Shown: positions 1 to 8,667 of the stretch, in pieces
Layout: each line of letters opens with the position of its first letter
Position numbering within the stretch: the first letter of the stretch is position 1
Assembly (NCBI GenBank): GCA_905214265.1
Contig: CAJMLQ010000054.1
Span: 1 to 18,769 of the forward strand
DNA: 18,769 bases
Reading direction: 5' to 3'
Source of the DNA: an uncultured bacterium
GTDB taxonomy: Bacteria > Bacillota > Clostridia > Oscillospirales > Ruminococcaceae
Program-made: the position numbers and the translations under genes
The notes under the pieces: model-generated
What the model was told of the DNA's origin: nothing
Databases searched by the model: none
The model's input: only the letters and a program-made list of their open reading frames with translations

Positions 1-208
1 CTGCTTGCGATTCTCCCTCCCAAGAAAAATGGGCCATTGTTCAGTAAGCATTAATGTAGCTTTTCTTTTAAAAGGCCGGCTCTTTTTGCAGAAAATATGA
101 CGATTTTTTTAAATTTTATTAAGTGTATTTTAACGACAGATTGCGACATTTTTTTCTCTTTCCATCTGGTAAACTGGCTCTAGCAACAACCAATAACCTT
201 TTTCCCAA

Positions 209-254
209 CAAAAACGTCCGCTATCCTCTTTTCGCAGGATTTCGGGCGTTTTTG
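209..254. terminator. Long hairpin, probable bidirectional terminator
   Basis: A 12-bp outer stem pairs 209-220 with 243-254, with one G-T wobble. An inner ATCCT/AGGAT stem pairs 223-227 with 236-240. Both outer arms carry five-base A or T tracts, so transcripts in either direction end the stem with a U run. It lies 177 bases beyond the stop of the leftward ROK gene and may also insulate it from whatever lies to the left. Confidence 0.6.
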
Positions 255-338
255 TTTTCTTGGAACAGATTTCGACACAATCTGCGATACCTTTATGATA
301 TAGTATTGTCTGGGAAAAAGTTTTGGTGTTTTTTGCAG

Positions 339-370
339 AAACGCCCGTCAGCTCCGGCTGACGGGCGTTT
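339..370. terminator. GC-rich hairpin downstream of the ROK gene
   Basis: A perfect 14-bp stem pairs 339-352 with 357-370 around a four-base loop. It lies 61 bases past the ROK stop codon. The U tract is short in both directions (TTTT on plus, TTT on minus), so this may be a weak terminator or an RNA 3'-end stabiliser. Its right arm ends CGGGCGTTT, like the hairpin at 209-254. Confidence 0.55.
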
Positions 371-430
371 TGCTTTCCAGGGCAGAAGCAGCTTCCTGTG
401 GCATATTCTCCAGCAGCCTGCCGCTTCTCA

Positions 431-1660
431 TCATGAAATCTTGGGATAGATTTCTCCATTAAAGATTTTGTCAATGACAATGCCAACGCTGCCATAAAGA
501 GGAGAATCCAATCCGAAGGGGGATTTTACCACAAGACTTTTCCGGAATTTAGCCGTAAATGCCTTTTTGTTTATCATGTGCATCAATGTGTGCTCAAAAA
601 AGTGATTCGTTGTTTTTAAAGAGCCTGCCAGAATCACAAGGTTGATGTTGAGCTGCGTAATCAGGTTTGAAACAGCACATTCCAGATATTTGCAGTATTC
701 GCTCATGATAGCCATGGCTAAAACGTCATCCTCGTCAATGAGCGACAACAGATCAAAAATCGTATTACCGCGCTTCGCAAAAAGAGGATGGTCTGGCAAA
801 AATTCTTTAAAATGGTCGTAGCCGTCTATGATGCTTTGAACATCGGTATAAAGCTCCAGACAGCCATTGTTCCCGCAAACACATTTCGGACCCATAAAAT
901 TGATAGACATATGGCCCAACTCGCCATTTTGTCCGATCTCTCCATTATAGAGCTTGTTATCCAGATAAAACCCCGCACCGATTCCATTGAAAGTGGAGAT
1001 ATAGACAAAATTTCCTTCATTACGGCCCAATCCGAACAGCTTTTCCGCGATTGCGCCCGCTGTGGCATCATTGCACAAATAGGTGGGCACGCCTGTGAGC
1101 TCCGAGACAAAAGAAACGATCTCACATTCATATGGAACGGAAAAAAAGTGATGTGGGTTGAGAAGCTTTCCTTCGACGATATTCAGCGGTCCGATGCAGG
1201 AGATCCCCGTTGCCAGCAGAGGTCTGCTGCTTTGGAATCGTATCTGGTGAAAGAGCTCTGCAAGTTTTTTCTGGAATTCATCAGGAGAGATGAGTCCGGT
1301 GTAGCTATACTTTTGGTCTGCCACCAGCTTCCCCTGTAAATCGGAGAGGACAACATGAAGATTTCCCCGCTGAATCAAGATGCCGCAAATCAGCGGTGCC
1401 TTTGGAGAGAGCTCCAGCCCGATGGATTTGCGCCCGATCGCCGGAACACTTTCCGAAGAAGCGGCAGCGGCACCGGACTCCACCAGGATATCGTCTGCGA
1501 TCAATTCGTTGACGATGTTCGTCAGCGTGGTTTTGGTCAGCCCCAGCTGCCGTGCGATCTCTGCGCGGGAGATAATGTTCTGATTGAGCACGGACTGCAG
1601 GACCAGTGCCCGATTGCGCTCCTTAATTGTTTGCTGTTTTGATCCATTTTCGTTTAGCAT
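431..1660 (-). CDS. ROK-family transcriptional repressor (NagC/XylR type)
   Basis: This 409-residue protein is probably a sugar-responsive DNA-binding repressor. Residues about 9-63 form a winged helix-turn-helix, with the recognition stretch around RAEIARQLGLTKTTLTNIV. The rest is a ROK fold that normally binds a sugar or sugar phosphate as inducer. The ROK zinc site is complete: H250, C260, C262 and C267, in a GH(x9)CxCGxxGCLE arrangement. The start is ATG at 1660, with AAAGGAG five bases upstream. It has its own promoter (1783-1811) with an AT-rich dyad just beyond the -35, which suggests autoregulation. It lies next to the GH38 operon but is separated from it by a terminator, so it is a separate unit and the natural candidate regulator of the locus. 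Family assignment is firm. Inducer and targets are inferred. Confidence 0.92.
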   Translation of the reverse strand: MLNENGSKQQTIKERNRALVLQSVLNQNIISRAEIARQLGLTKTTLTNIVNELIADDILVESGAAAASSESVPAIGRKSIGLELSPKAPLICGILIQRGNLHVVLSDLQGKLVADQKYSYTGLISPDEFQKKLAELFHQIRFQSSRPLLATGISCIGPLNIVEGKLLNPHHFFSVPYECEIVSFVSELTGVPTYLCNDATAGAIAEKLFGLGRNEGNFVYISTFNGIGAGFYLDNKLYNGEIGQNGELGHMSINFMGPKCVCGNNGCLELYTDVQSIIDGYDHFKEFLPDHPLFAKRGNTIFDLLSLIDEDDVLAMAIMSEYCKYLECAVSNLITQLNINLVILAGSLKTTNHFFEHTLMHMINKKAFTAKFRKSLVVKSPFGLDSPLYGSVGIVIDKIFNGEIYPKIS

Positions 1661-1782
1661 AAACGCTCCTTTCCATGCAATCCAACAGATGCGTCAAAAA
1701 AGACGGATAAACAGCGTGGGATTTCCCGCGCCGCAATTTGACAGCAGCTGCGGCTAGGGGGATATAAACCGTGACTATCTTT

Positions 1783-1811
1783 ATTATACCTGAAATTTCA
1801 TATTTTTCCAA
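1783..1811 (-). promoter_or_regulatory. Promoter of the ROK repressor gene
   Basis: On the minus strand a perfect TATAAT (-10, 1783-1788) lies 17 bases from TTGGAA (-35, 1806-1811, four of six matches to TTGACA). The transcription start should be near 1776, giving a leader of about 115 bases before the ATG at 1660. Confidence 0.65.
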
Positions 1812-1827
1812 TATTTTATTAAAAATA
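1812..1827. promoter_or_regulatory. AT-rich inverted repeat abutting the ROK promoter
   Basis: TATTTT-ATTA-AAAATA is a perfect 6-bp dyad with a four-base centre, immediately upstream of the -35 box. NagC/Mlc-type ROK repressors bind AT-rich palindromes of this kind, so this is a candidate autoregulatory operator. It shares a TTTTATT core with the palindrome at 8668-8684. In DNA this AT-rich, chance is a real alternative. Confidence 0.4.
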
Positions 1828-1905
1828 CGGATCGCATGGGTAAAGACATTCCGATCCTCTGGGCGAAACAAGGGGCTACCTTTTCAGCAAAGCATCCTTC
1901 TTTTT

Positions 1906-1945
1906 AAAAAACTGCTGCAGAATAGAGGTTCTGCAGCAGTTTTTT
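1906..1945. terminator. Rho-independent terminator of the GH38 operon
   Basis: A perfect 17-bp stem pairs 1906-1922 with 1929-1945 around a six-base loop. Its core is ACTGCTGCAGAA and the outer ends are A6/T6 tracts, so it can work in both directions. It begins two bases after the GH38 stop codon at 1948 and ends the leftward operon. Confidence 0.92.
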
Positions 1946-1947
1946 CC

Positions 1948-4900
1948 TTACAGAGAGAGCTGAAAGGTTTTGATTTCAAAGGGTTTAATGGAGAACGAGA
2001 AGCTGCCGTCCTTCACGGCGATTTCCCGCTCCTCTTCTTCTACGAGGTTGCATTCAACAATGCGGCTGCAGGGAAGAGTTGTGTGCAGGGTCACATTGGT
2101 TTTGCTGCCGGTTGCCTCATATACCCGTACGATGACACCGCTGCGGTTTTCGGCGCCTTTGATGGTGTCAATCATCACATTCCCGCTGCTGCAGGAGAAG
2201 TAGGACTTGGTTTCCGGCAGACTGCCTTCCGGCTGTGCTTCAGCGCAGAACTGCGCCCACAGTGGGACGTTCAGTTCATAACCCGCCCGAACAGCGTTTG
2301 ATGTGACCCAGTTTCCGGCATGGGGACGGAGGGAATACACAAATTCGTGGTGTCCCCGGTCCGCCGTCGGGTCCGGATCGATGGGGGCCCGGAGCAGCGT
2401 GATGCGCATCCGGTTGTCCTTGATGTCGTAGCCGTATTTGCAGTCATTCAGCAGGGATACACCGTAATTTCCTTCAGAAAGGTCGGCCCATTTATGAGCG
2501 GACACCTCAAATTTGGTGCGGTCGTGAGAGGTGTTGTAGTGCGTCGGACGCTCAATGGTGCCAAACTGAATTTCATAGGCGGCTTTGGAAGAAAGGACGT
2601 CGGCGGTGAATTCCGCTTTCATCATTTTTTCGGTTTCATCCCAGTCCACGGCGGTACAGAAATCGATGCGGTCCTGATCGGGATAAATCACGATGTCCTG
2701 GGTTATGACCGAGTGATGGAAGCTGCGCTTGACACGGAGGACACCACGGACAGCGCTGCACTCCACGACTTCGACGGAATCTGCCTGCTCCAGCACCCAC
2801 TCCTTGTTCTGGTATTCGATATCGATGTTCCAGGCGGTCTCTCCGCCGGGTTTGTCTTCGAACACCTTGATGAGGTTGGATAGGCCGGATAAAACTTCCC
2901 GGTCATTGCGTTTGTCATAAATGCTGATGAAGTTGGCGTTGCTGTCCAGTGTGATGGTATAGAAGCGGTTTTCCAGCTTGTGTGCCGTGACCGTCATTGA
3001 GGGAGCTTCCGGCGCGGCGCTCCCTTCCGAAAGGGTGAATACCGCATACCCCATAGCGGGAACCGCTGCATCAAAGGTAAGGACATTTCCGCTGAGGGAT
3101 CTGGGGCAAAGGGCGCCGCTGGAGTCCTTTACGCAGACCTGCTCACAATTCTGAAAACGGGTCCCCGTCAGATCAATGGAAACAAGGCCGCTGCGCTCCC
3201 AAGAAAGGAAGTTAAAGACGGCGACGCTGTCCGCTTTGTGGGAGATTTTTGCACAGAGAGCCTGGGCGGCCTGACTGAGGGCACTTTTGCCGATGGAAAA
3301 GATCTCCTCATAGTCCTTCTTCGCGTCCACATAAACAGAATGGATGGACGACCCCGGCATAATGTCATGGAACTGGTTGGTCAACAATTTCTTGTAGCCC
3401 TTCAAAAAGCTGTCGTAGGGGTATTCCGTGCCCGCTTCCGCAGCGGAAAAAACGCTGGCCATTTCCGCCTGCCGGTAGAGAAGTTCCGATTTCCGGTTGT
3501 TTTTCTTGACGTTTGCCTGAGAAGTGTAGGTGCCGCGGTGGAATTCGTAGTACATTTCGTCGTTCCACACGGGAAGCTCTTCCTGGACGGCTTCGGCGTC
3601 TTCAAAATAGGATTCCGAGGTGGCGAGCTCCAGCTTGGGGAGTCCGGGAAAATTCTTCAGCCGTTCAGCGGTTTCCAGCATCTGATAGGTGGGGCCGCCG
3701 CCGCCGTCCCCATAGCCGAAGGTCATCAGCGCTTCGTCCAGGATGGCTTTCTGATCATAGCGCTGATAAAGGGTCTGCAGTGTTTGCGGCGCTACCATAC
3801 CGTTGTAGTTGAGCCGCTGCAGATAAGCGGGGATTTTGGTGCCGTCGACGCCCTGCCACTGGAACAGCGAGTATGGGAAGCGGTTGTCATCGTTGTTGAT
3901 GAGTTTGGAGGTAAAGAAGTACTTCATGCCAGAACGCTTGATGATCTGCGGAAGCGCCCAGCTGTAACCGAAGACATCGGGCATCCAGAAAACGTTGGAA
4001 CATTTTCCGAACTCTTTCAGGAAGTACTGCCGTCCGTACAAGATCTGACGGATCAGGGACTCTCCGGAGGGAATGTTGGTATCCATCTCCACCCAAGTAT
4101 TGCCGACAAGCTCAAACTGACCGGAGGCAACCTTTTCCTTTACGCGCTGGTACAGCTCCGGGTAGTGATCCTTGACAAATTCAAACAGCTGGGGCTGGCT
4201 GAACGCGAAGGTGAACTCCGGGTATTTGTCCATCAGGGAGCAGACATTGGAGAGGGTCTTGGCGGATTTGCGGATAGATTCCCGCACCGGCCAGAGCCAA
4301 GCAGTATCGATATGAGCCTGCCCGACAAATTTGATGATACCATGGGTCTGGCCGGATATTTCCGCCATCTTTTTGCGAAACACTTCCTGTGCGCGGGGAA
4401 TGGATTCCAGAACCTTTTCCTTTTCAAAGTCAAAATCCACGCAGGAGATCGAGGAGACTACCGCATCCGTAACTTTTTCATAGTAGTAGGAGTCTTTGCT
4501 GCAGGACTCAAAAAATTTTACGACATCACCGGGAAGCACTGCTCCGGATTTTGTGATCTTCTCCACCGGATTGCGCAGGGTTTCCATAGCGTCCAAAGCG
4601 GTTCGAATATCGAAATAATAGGATTCTGCCGTAAGGTTCAGCGTGACAAGGGCGGCCTTCCGGATCTCATAGCGGATGCTGGTTTTCCCCTGCCGGCGAA
4701 AACGGTTAAATTCCATATAGTTCAGATGGGCTTCAATTTCAATTTGATAAACAGATCCTGCCTGGGCGGAATCCGACAGCACTACCCGCGTGCGCGTGGC
4801 TCCGTTTTCCTGAAGATAGGACGTAATGGCGGAACGGATCTCCCCATTGACACGGACGATCCCCTCTCCGCCAAACTCCAGATCCAGCGCCAGCGGCTTT

Positions 4901-5139
4901 CCTGCGAAGCTTTCCGGAACCGTGACCTCCGCGGTGAACCAACGGGTAAAATCGTCGCAGCACTCCCAGGTATCCCCGATTCGGAGAGGAGCGTCCTGCA
5001 CGGATTCCGTATAGCCCTTTTCCCCCAAAAAGGTTGCATGGCGTGTTTCCCACTGCGGAATACTGAGGAAGTCCTCAAAAATGAGGCCGGACAGGCTGTC
5101 GAGCTTGCGTTTGATAATGGATTCTTTACTGAATTGCAT
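1948..5139 (-). CDS. GH38 alpha-mannosidase, cytoplasmic
   Basis: This retaining glycoside hydrolase releases alpha-linked mannose or a manno-configured sugar. From ATG 5139 it has 1063 residues, typical of the large bacterial/Ams1-like GH38 branch. The N-terminal beta domain is followed by the GH38 catalytic barrel. The metal site is complete: H276 and D278 (AHIDTAWLW), the nucleophile D388 (WMPDVFGYS) and H591 (NQFHDIMPGSS). The last 400 residues or so form the usual beta-sandwich domains. There is no signal peptide, so it acts on imported material. AAAGGAG lies 7 bases upstream of 5139, whereas the frame open to 5190 would overlap the preceding gene and has no ribosome binding site. It is last in the operon, 31 bases after the SIS gene. 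The family is certain. The natural substrate is not, and a manno-configured heptoside is possible given the neighbours. Confidence 0.95.
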   Translation of the reverse strand: MQFSKESIIKRKLDSLSGLIFEDFLSIPQWETRHATFLGEKGYTESVQDAPLRIGDTWECCDDFTRWFTAEVTVPESFAGKPLALDLEFGGEGIVRVNGEIRSAITSYLQENGATRTRVVLSDSAQAGSVYQIEIEAHLNYMEFNRFRRQGKTSIRYEIRKAALVTLNLTAESYYFDIRTALDAMETLRNPVEKITKSGAVLPGDVVKFFESCSKDSYYYEKVTDAVVSSISCVDFDFEKEKVLESIPRAQEVFRKKMAEISGQTHGIIKFVGQAHIDTAWLWPVRESIRKSAKTLSNVCSLMDKYPEFTFAFSQPQLFEFVKDHYPELYQRVKEKVASGQFELVGNTWVEMDTNIPSGESLIRQILYGRQYFLKEFGKCSNVFWMPDVFGYSWALPQIIKRSGMKYFFTSKLINNDDNRFPYSLFQWQGVDGTKIPAYLQRLNYNGMVAPQTLQTLYQRYDQKAILDEALMTFGYGDGGGGPTYQMLETAERLKNFPGLPKLELATSESYFEDAEAVQEELPVWNDEMYYEFHRGTYTSQANVKKNNRKSELLYRQAEMASVFSAAEAGTEYPYDSFLKGYKKLLTNQFHDIMPGSSIHSVYVDAKKDYEEIFSIGKSALSQAAQALCAKISHKADSVAVFNFLSWERSGLVSIDLTGTRFQNCEQVCVKDSSGALCPRSLSGNVLTFDAAVPAMGYAVFTLSEGSAAPEAPSMTVTAHKLENRFYTITLDSNANFISIYDKRNDREVLSGLSNLIKVFEDKPGGETAWNIDIEYQNKEWVLEQADSVEVVECSAVRGVLRVKRSFHHSVITQDIVIYPDQDRIDFCTAVDWDETEKMMKAEFTADVLSSKAAYEIQFGTIERPTHYNTSHDRTKFEVSAHKWADLSEGNYGVSLLNDCKYGYDIKDNRMRITLLRAPIDPDPTADRGHHEFVYSLRPHAGNWVTSNAVRAGYELNVPLWAQFCAEAQPEGSLPETKSYFSCSSGNVMIDTIKGAENRSGVIVRVYEATGSKTNVTLHTTLPCSRIVECNLVEEEEREIAVKDGSFSFSIKPFEIKTFQLSL

Positions 5140-5170
5140 CTGGATTTCTCCTTTCTGGTGACATGCAGTA

Positions 5171-5812
5171 TTACCGATCAAAATACGCAAATTCCGTCAT
5201 CGCGCAGAGGGTGTGATAAAGCGGAAGCGTATACTCCTGAACCTGATAGGTTTCACACGTTGGGGTACGAAAGCAGACGCTGCAGAGTGCGGAAAGGCGG
5301 CTCTCTTTTTCGCCGGTGATACCGATGCAGAACATCCCCTTAGCCTTACCGGCGATGACGGCGTTGACGACGTTTGCAGAGTTGCCGGATGTGGACAGGG
5401 CGATCAGGACGTCGCCGGAATTGCCGTAGGCGAAGGTCTGCTGTGCAAAGATCATATCCGGGTCAACGTCATTGGCAAAAGCGGAGATCACGCCGCTCTG
5501 GCTCACCAGGGAAATAGCCGGAAGTCCTTGCTGAAGGCTGTCAGCCATATTTTCACTGCCGCCGGCCGCGATCAGGGCGGCACGCTGTTCCTCTGTAAGA
5601 GGACGGCGCCGCAGGAAGCCCTTCATCAGTTCGCCGACGATATGCTCGGAATCCGCCGCACTGCCGCCGTTGCCGCAGACCAGAACCTTTCCGCCGCTGT
5701 CGTAAGCAGCGCGGAGCCCGTCCAGAGCGGTATGCAGAGCCTCCCTCAACGGAAGCAGCTCCGGATAACGGGAAAAAAGCAGATTTTCAAAGTCCAGTTG
5801 TGCTTGGTTCAT
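5171..5812 (-). CDS. SIS-domain isomerase, GmhA-like (sedoheptulose 7-phosphate isomerase family)
   Basis: This 213-residue phosphosugar isomerase is built like GmhA, which interconverts sedoheptulose 7-phosphate and D-glycero-D-manno-heptose 7-phosphate. The phosphate-binding stretch CGNGGSAADSEH begins at residue 46. E61 in GELMKGF sits where GmhA has its catalytic Glu. STSGNS forms the second phosphate loop. H200, in a QEYxxxLYHxxxxxxE C-terminal helix, sits where GmhA has its catalytic His. The stop of the upstream HAD gene is separated from this ATG by a single base, so translation is probably coupled. Heptose-phosphate activity is inferred from the conserved Glu/His pair and the kinase and phosphatase next door. 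A related hexose or pentose phosphate substrate cannot be excluded. Confidence 0.85.
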   Translation of the reverse strand: MNQAQLDFENLLFSRYPELLPLREALHTALDGLRAAYDSGGKVLVCGNGGSAADSEHIVGELMKGFLRRRPLTEEQRAALIAAGGSENMADSLQQGLPAISLVSQSGVISAFANDVDPDMIFAQQTFAYGNSGDVLIALSTSGNSANVVNAVIAGKAKGMFCIGITGEKESRLSALCSVCFRTPTCETYQVQEYTLPLYHTLCAMTEFAYFDR

Positions 5813-5813
5813 G

Positions 5814-6599
5814 TCAAATCCTCTCCATCAGTGCGGTAAAGTCGGCAGCGATGTAGTCTGCTCCCGCCTTTTTGAGCTTTTCCAGTTTGTTGGGATGAAA
5901 ATGGCCACCGAATACGCGTTCATCACTGGCAATGCCGATGGTGACCGCGCCGGCTTCGCGGCCCAGGATGATCTCCACCTTGCCGTCGCCGGCAACGAGC
6001 AGCTCCTCCCCCTTCAGACCGTGGCCTGTGAGGATGTCACGGATCACGGCTTCCTTGGAGCAGTCCTTGCGGCGGTGCGGCGCGCCTTTTACAGCGGTGA
6101 CGATCTGCCGAATGCCGAGAAGCTCCGCCTCCCGCTGGACATCCACGTCGTCGGTGCCGCTTGCAATGTAGATCTCGATCCCGCGGCGGGCCAGCTCTAC
6201 AAGAAAATCGCGGCTGCCCGGCACCAGATAGGTTTCCGGACTTGCGGTGCCGTCCGCAAGGGCAGCGATCCGGGCGTTGACCGTCTGCAGCAGTTTTTCA
6301 TTATAAATATCCTTATAGTCCCAGGGGTCCAGCGGTGTCCGGCCACAGAGCTTCTTGACCTGATCCGCCAGCCATTCCATCTGGTAGATGGTTTGAATTC
6401 CAGTGGACTCATCGATGTAGGCACGGATGAGGCTGAGCAGCTCGTCATGAGGCAGCGCACCGTCCAGTTGTTCCAGCATGACGGCTTCCATGACCTGTTC
6501 CCAGCCGCACCGCAGTGTTGAGATCGTTCCGTCAAAATCGAGAACGGCAGCCCGGATATGGCTGGTATCGGATTTTCTCTGGCAAATGATTTCCTGCAT
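5814..6599 (-). CDS. HAD-superfamily phosphatase
   Basis: This 261-residue haloacid-dehalogenase-fold hydrolase probably dephosphorylates a sugar phosphate. Motif I is DFDGT with nucleophile D21 and general acid D23, followed by a helical cap at about residues 30-115. Motif II is ASGT around S147. A motif III lysine lies near K171/K182, and motif IV is the variant GDGKVE at 204-209 with Glu in the last acidic position. It is longer than GmhB (about 190 residues) and of a different cap type, so it is not a GmhB orthologue, although it fills the same slot between kinase and isomerase. ATG 6599 is preferred because AAAGGA lies just upstream, inside the last codons of the kinase gene. The frame open to 6641 would overlap that gene. 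Confidence 0.85.
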   Translation of the reverse strand: MQEIICQRKSDTSHIRAAVLDFDGTISTLRCGWEQVMEAVMLEQLDGALPHDELLSLIRAYIDESTGIQTIYQMEWLADQVKKLCGRTPLDPWDYKDIYNEKLLQTVNARIAALADGTASPETYLVPGSRDFLVELARRGIEIYIASGTDDVDVQREAELLGIRQIVTAVKGAPHRRKDCSKEAVIRDILTGHGLKGEELLVAGDGKVEIILGREAGAVTIGIASDERVFGGHFHPNKLEKLKKAGADYIAADFTALMERI

Positions 6600-6603
6600 C
6601 GTT

Positions 6604-7626
6604 TTATCCTTTCTGTTCAATAGAGGCGAGTAACGCCTCAAGTTCTTTCGGAGAGGCGGTCCCTGTTACGCCGATTTTCTTGATAGTAACCGTGGAGGTC
6701 AGGCAGCCGAGTGCAAGGGCCTCGTCAGGGGCGGCATGTGCAGCGTAGGCCAAGGAAAAGCCGGAAAGAAAAGAATCGCCTGCGCCTACAAAATCGATGG
6801 GAGGGCCGGCGGGATAGGTCGGCACCAGCAGGGTCTTTCCGTTTTCATACCAGAAAGCACCGACAGGACCGAGCGTAATGACCACCGGACGGTTGGTTTT
6901 GGCTGACAGTGTGGCTCCCGCTTCCGTCAAAGCGGCTATATCGTCCGTTGCGATGGGAGGCAGTCCAAGGCAGCGGGCCGTTTCCACTTCATTCGGCTTG
7001 ATAATGACGTTTTCATACTGCATAATCCGGTCACGGCTGTCAACGATGACCGGCAGCGTTTTTCCGAGTTCGTTGATGCGCGCGATAACAGCCGGCGTGA
7101 TGCAGCCGTTTTGCAGTTGATCGCATACGATCAGGAGGTCCACTTCACCGGCGATGCGGTCAAGATTCTTCAGGATCTGAGCCTCTACTTCCTCCGGAAC
7201 TGGTTCTATATTGGAAAAATCCAGACGGGGATCCTCGTAGCGGACATTGGAGATTCCACAGCGGATGGGTTTGCAGTAAGCGGGGGTGACAATCTTGTCA
7301 GAAATAACCAAATCCTCTGTGGAAAGACCAATCTTGTTGAAAAGGTTTTTCAGAATGCTTCCCCGCCAATCCTGCCCGGCGATGGTCAGAAAACGCAAAT
7401 TTTCGAGCCCCTCGGCGACCAAATTCGCGGCAACATTGGATCCGCCGCCTAGCGAAAAGCGTTCATTCACAACGGGCAGGGGGTAATGCGGCACTTCGCG
7501 GGAAAGCTCGCTTCTGCGCATATCGGCCTCCCAGTAAATATCCACGCAAGCATCGCCGATCAGACCAATCCGGAGATTGGGGATTTGTTTCAGCAGTTCT
7601 TTCAGTCGGTTTGTTGTCAACGCCAT
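6604..7626 (-). CDS. PfkB-family sugar kinase, similar to the HldE/RfaE kinase domain
   Basis: This 340-residue ribokinase-fold enzyme transfers phosphate from ATP to a sugar or sugar phosphate. GDACVDIYWE at residues 24-33, followed by the PHYPLPVVNE segment, resembles the start of the heptose kinase domain of HldE/RfaE. The first PfkB signature is GGGSNVAAN at 60-68. The second, GAGDSF, carries the catalytic base D284. HldE normally has a C-terminal cytidylyltransferase-like domain that makes ADP-heptose. It is absent here and no separate gene for it is visible. The start is ATG 7626, with GAGG eight bases upstream, 21 bases after the preceding gene. The family is firm. The substrate (heptose 7-phosphate, free heptose or another sugar) is inferred. 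Confidence 0.87.
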   Translation of the reverse strand: MALTTNRLKELLKQIPNLRIGLIGDACVDIYWEADMRRSELSREVPHYPLPVVNERFSLGGGSNVAANLVAEGLENLRFLTIAGQDWRGSILKNLFNKIGLSTEDLVISDKIVTPAYCKPIRCGISNVRYEDPRLDFSNIEPVPEEVEAQILKNLDRIAGEVDLLIVCDQLQNGCITPAVIARINELGKTLPVIVDSRDRIMQYENVIIKPNEVETARCLGLPPIATDDIAALTEAGATLSAKTNRPVVITLGPVGAFWYENGKTLLVPTYPAGPPIDFVGAGDSFLSGFSLAYAAHAAPDEALALGCLTSTVTIKKIGVTGTASPKELEALLASIEQKG

Positions 7627-7647
7627 GTTGATTTCCTCTCTACGGTC

Positions 7648-8613
7648 TTATTTTTTATCAGTCAGCAGATGATACATCGTAGGGACCGTCTGCATATGGT
7701 TCCCATAGATATAGTAACCGTTGCCGCCCAGGCTCACCGGACGGTTCATGATATTTTTCCGTGGGCGGTAATAATAGTGGAAATTATCCTTGCTGACATC
7801 GCTCTTGTAATCTCCAAGCGGGATGATGTCAAAATTGGCGGTGGTGATATGCTGGGTTTTGTAGCCATTGTTCCGGACAATGGAGAGCGCTTTCAGGAAG
7901 ACCTCTGCACCGGTGACGGCAGAGCCGATATTCAGGAAAACGCCTCCCTCCAGGTCCTTCAAGGAATTTACAAAGATTTTGAAGTCTTTTCCGCTGGTTC
8001 CCCCAAGGCAGGAAAAATCAGCGGATGGGTGTTCATGGATGATGTCCGTTCCCATGGTCACGTGGTAGGTGGCGGGAACTCCATGCGTGTAGGCGTTATA
8101 AAATACACAGTCATCCTTATATGGGAACCGCTCCGGATGCTCCTCAATGTAATGGGCCAGAGATTCCCCGTAACCGTAGCCCTGTCGGAAGCCCTGATTA
8201 ATCGCTTCATTCATCCATCCGCCGGTCTGCTCCCACATGCCGAAGGAACCGTCTTCGATGGCGGTAGGAACATGCTCGGAGGTGCCGCCCAGGTAGGCAA
8301 GTTCGAAATCGTGGATGCTTCCGGCGCCGTTGGAGGCGATGTGTGTGATCATTCCCCGGCGGATCAGGTCGATGATGTAGCGGGAAAGGCCGCATTTGAT
8401 TACATGGGCTCCATAGAAAACGATGACTGGGCAGCCGTTTTTCCGCGCCTCCAGAATTTTTGCGCAGACCGCCTCCAACTCCTTACACTCAAAATCCGGA
8501 CAGGGATCTGTGAGCTTGCTGATATTGTCGATTCGCACAAGATTGGTGCGATCCCAGACGTCAAAAGTTTTGATGCCGCTGAAATCAAAGGTTTGGGGAT
8601 GATAGAGTTCCAT
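7648..8613 (-). CDS. Deoxyhypusine synthase-like protein of unknown function
   Basis: This 321-residue soluble protein is first in the leftward operon. Its glycine-rich motifs, SNGAGSIHDFE at 94-104, GGTSEH at 109-114 and NIGSAVTGAEVF at 228-239, suggest an NAD-binding Rossmann-like fold and recall deoxyhypusine synthase. That resemblance is from memory and not proven. Bacteria lack the eIF5A substrate, and the setting among sugar kinase, phosphatase and isomerase genes points to sugar metabolism. Conserved-looking His and Cys residues (H194 and H196 in IIHEHP, C202) could be catalytic. The start is ATG 8613, with AAAGGAAG upstream. The frame open to 8655 would begin inside the leader and has no ribosome binding site. 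I cannot assign a reaction. Confidence 0.8.
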   Translation of the reverse strand: MELYHPQTFDFSGIKTFDVWDRTNLVRIDNISKLTDPCPDFECKELEAVCAKILEARKNGCPVIVFYGAHVIKCGLSRYIIDLIRRGMITHIASNGAGSIHDFELAYLGGTSEHVPTAIEDGSFGMWEQTGGWMNEAINQGFRQGYGYGESLAHYIEEHPERFPYKDDCVFYNAYTHGVPATYHVTMGTDIIHEHPSADFSCLGGTSGKDFKIFVNSLKDLEGGVFLNIGSAVTGAEVFLKALSIVRNNGYKTQHITTANFDIIPLGDYKSDVSKDNFHYYYRPRKNIMNRPVSLGGNGYYIYGNHMQTVPTMYHLLTDKK

Positions 8614-8667
8614 GGCGAAGCTTCCTTTCAAAATAATTGATAGCGTATAACGCAATTATTACGACAT

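Larger units (their letters stand above)
1..430. other. Non-coding flank left of the ROK gene
   Basis: No convincing gene is visible in this AT-rich stretch. The open frames that cross it on either strand run through two perfect or near-perfect hairpins (209-254 and 339-370) and match no family I recognise. Apart from those hairpins I see only T-rich and A-rich runs around 60-160. Confidence 0.6.

Noticed and set aside
123..449. Open frame of 108 codons on the plus strand
   Set aside because: It runs through two perfect hairpins, overlaps the ROK gene end, has no ribosome binding site and resembles no known protein.
3238..5319. Very long (693 codons) open frame on the plus strand, antisense to GH38
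   Set aside because: The opposite strand encodes a GH38 enzyme with every metal ligand. The antisense frame has no ribosome binding site or recognisable domains and arises from codon bias.
7486..8640. Open frame of 384 codons on the plus strand, antisense to the first two leftward-operon genes
   Set aside because: It spans the end of one gene and the start of another on the opposite strand, with no recognisable motif or start signal.
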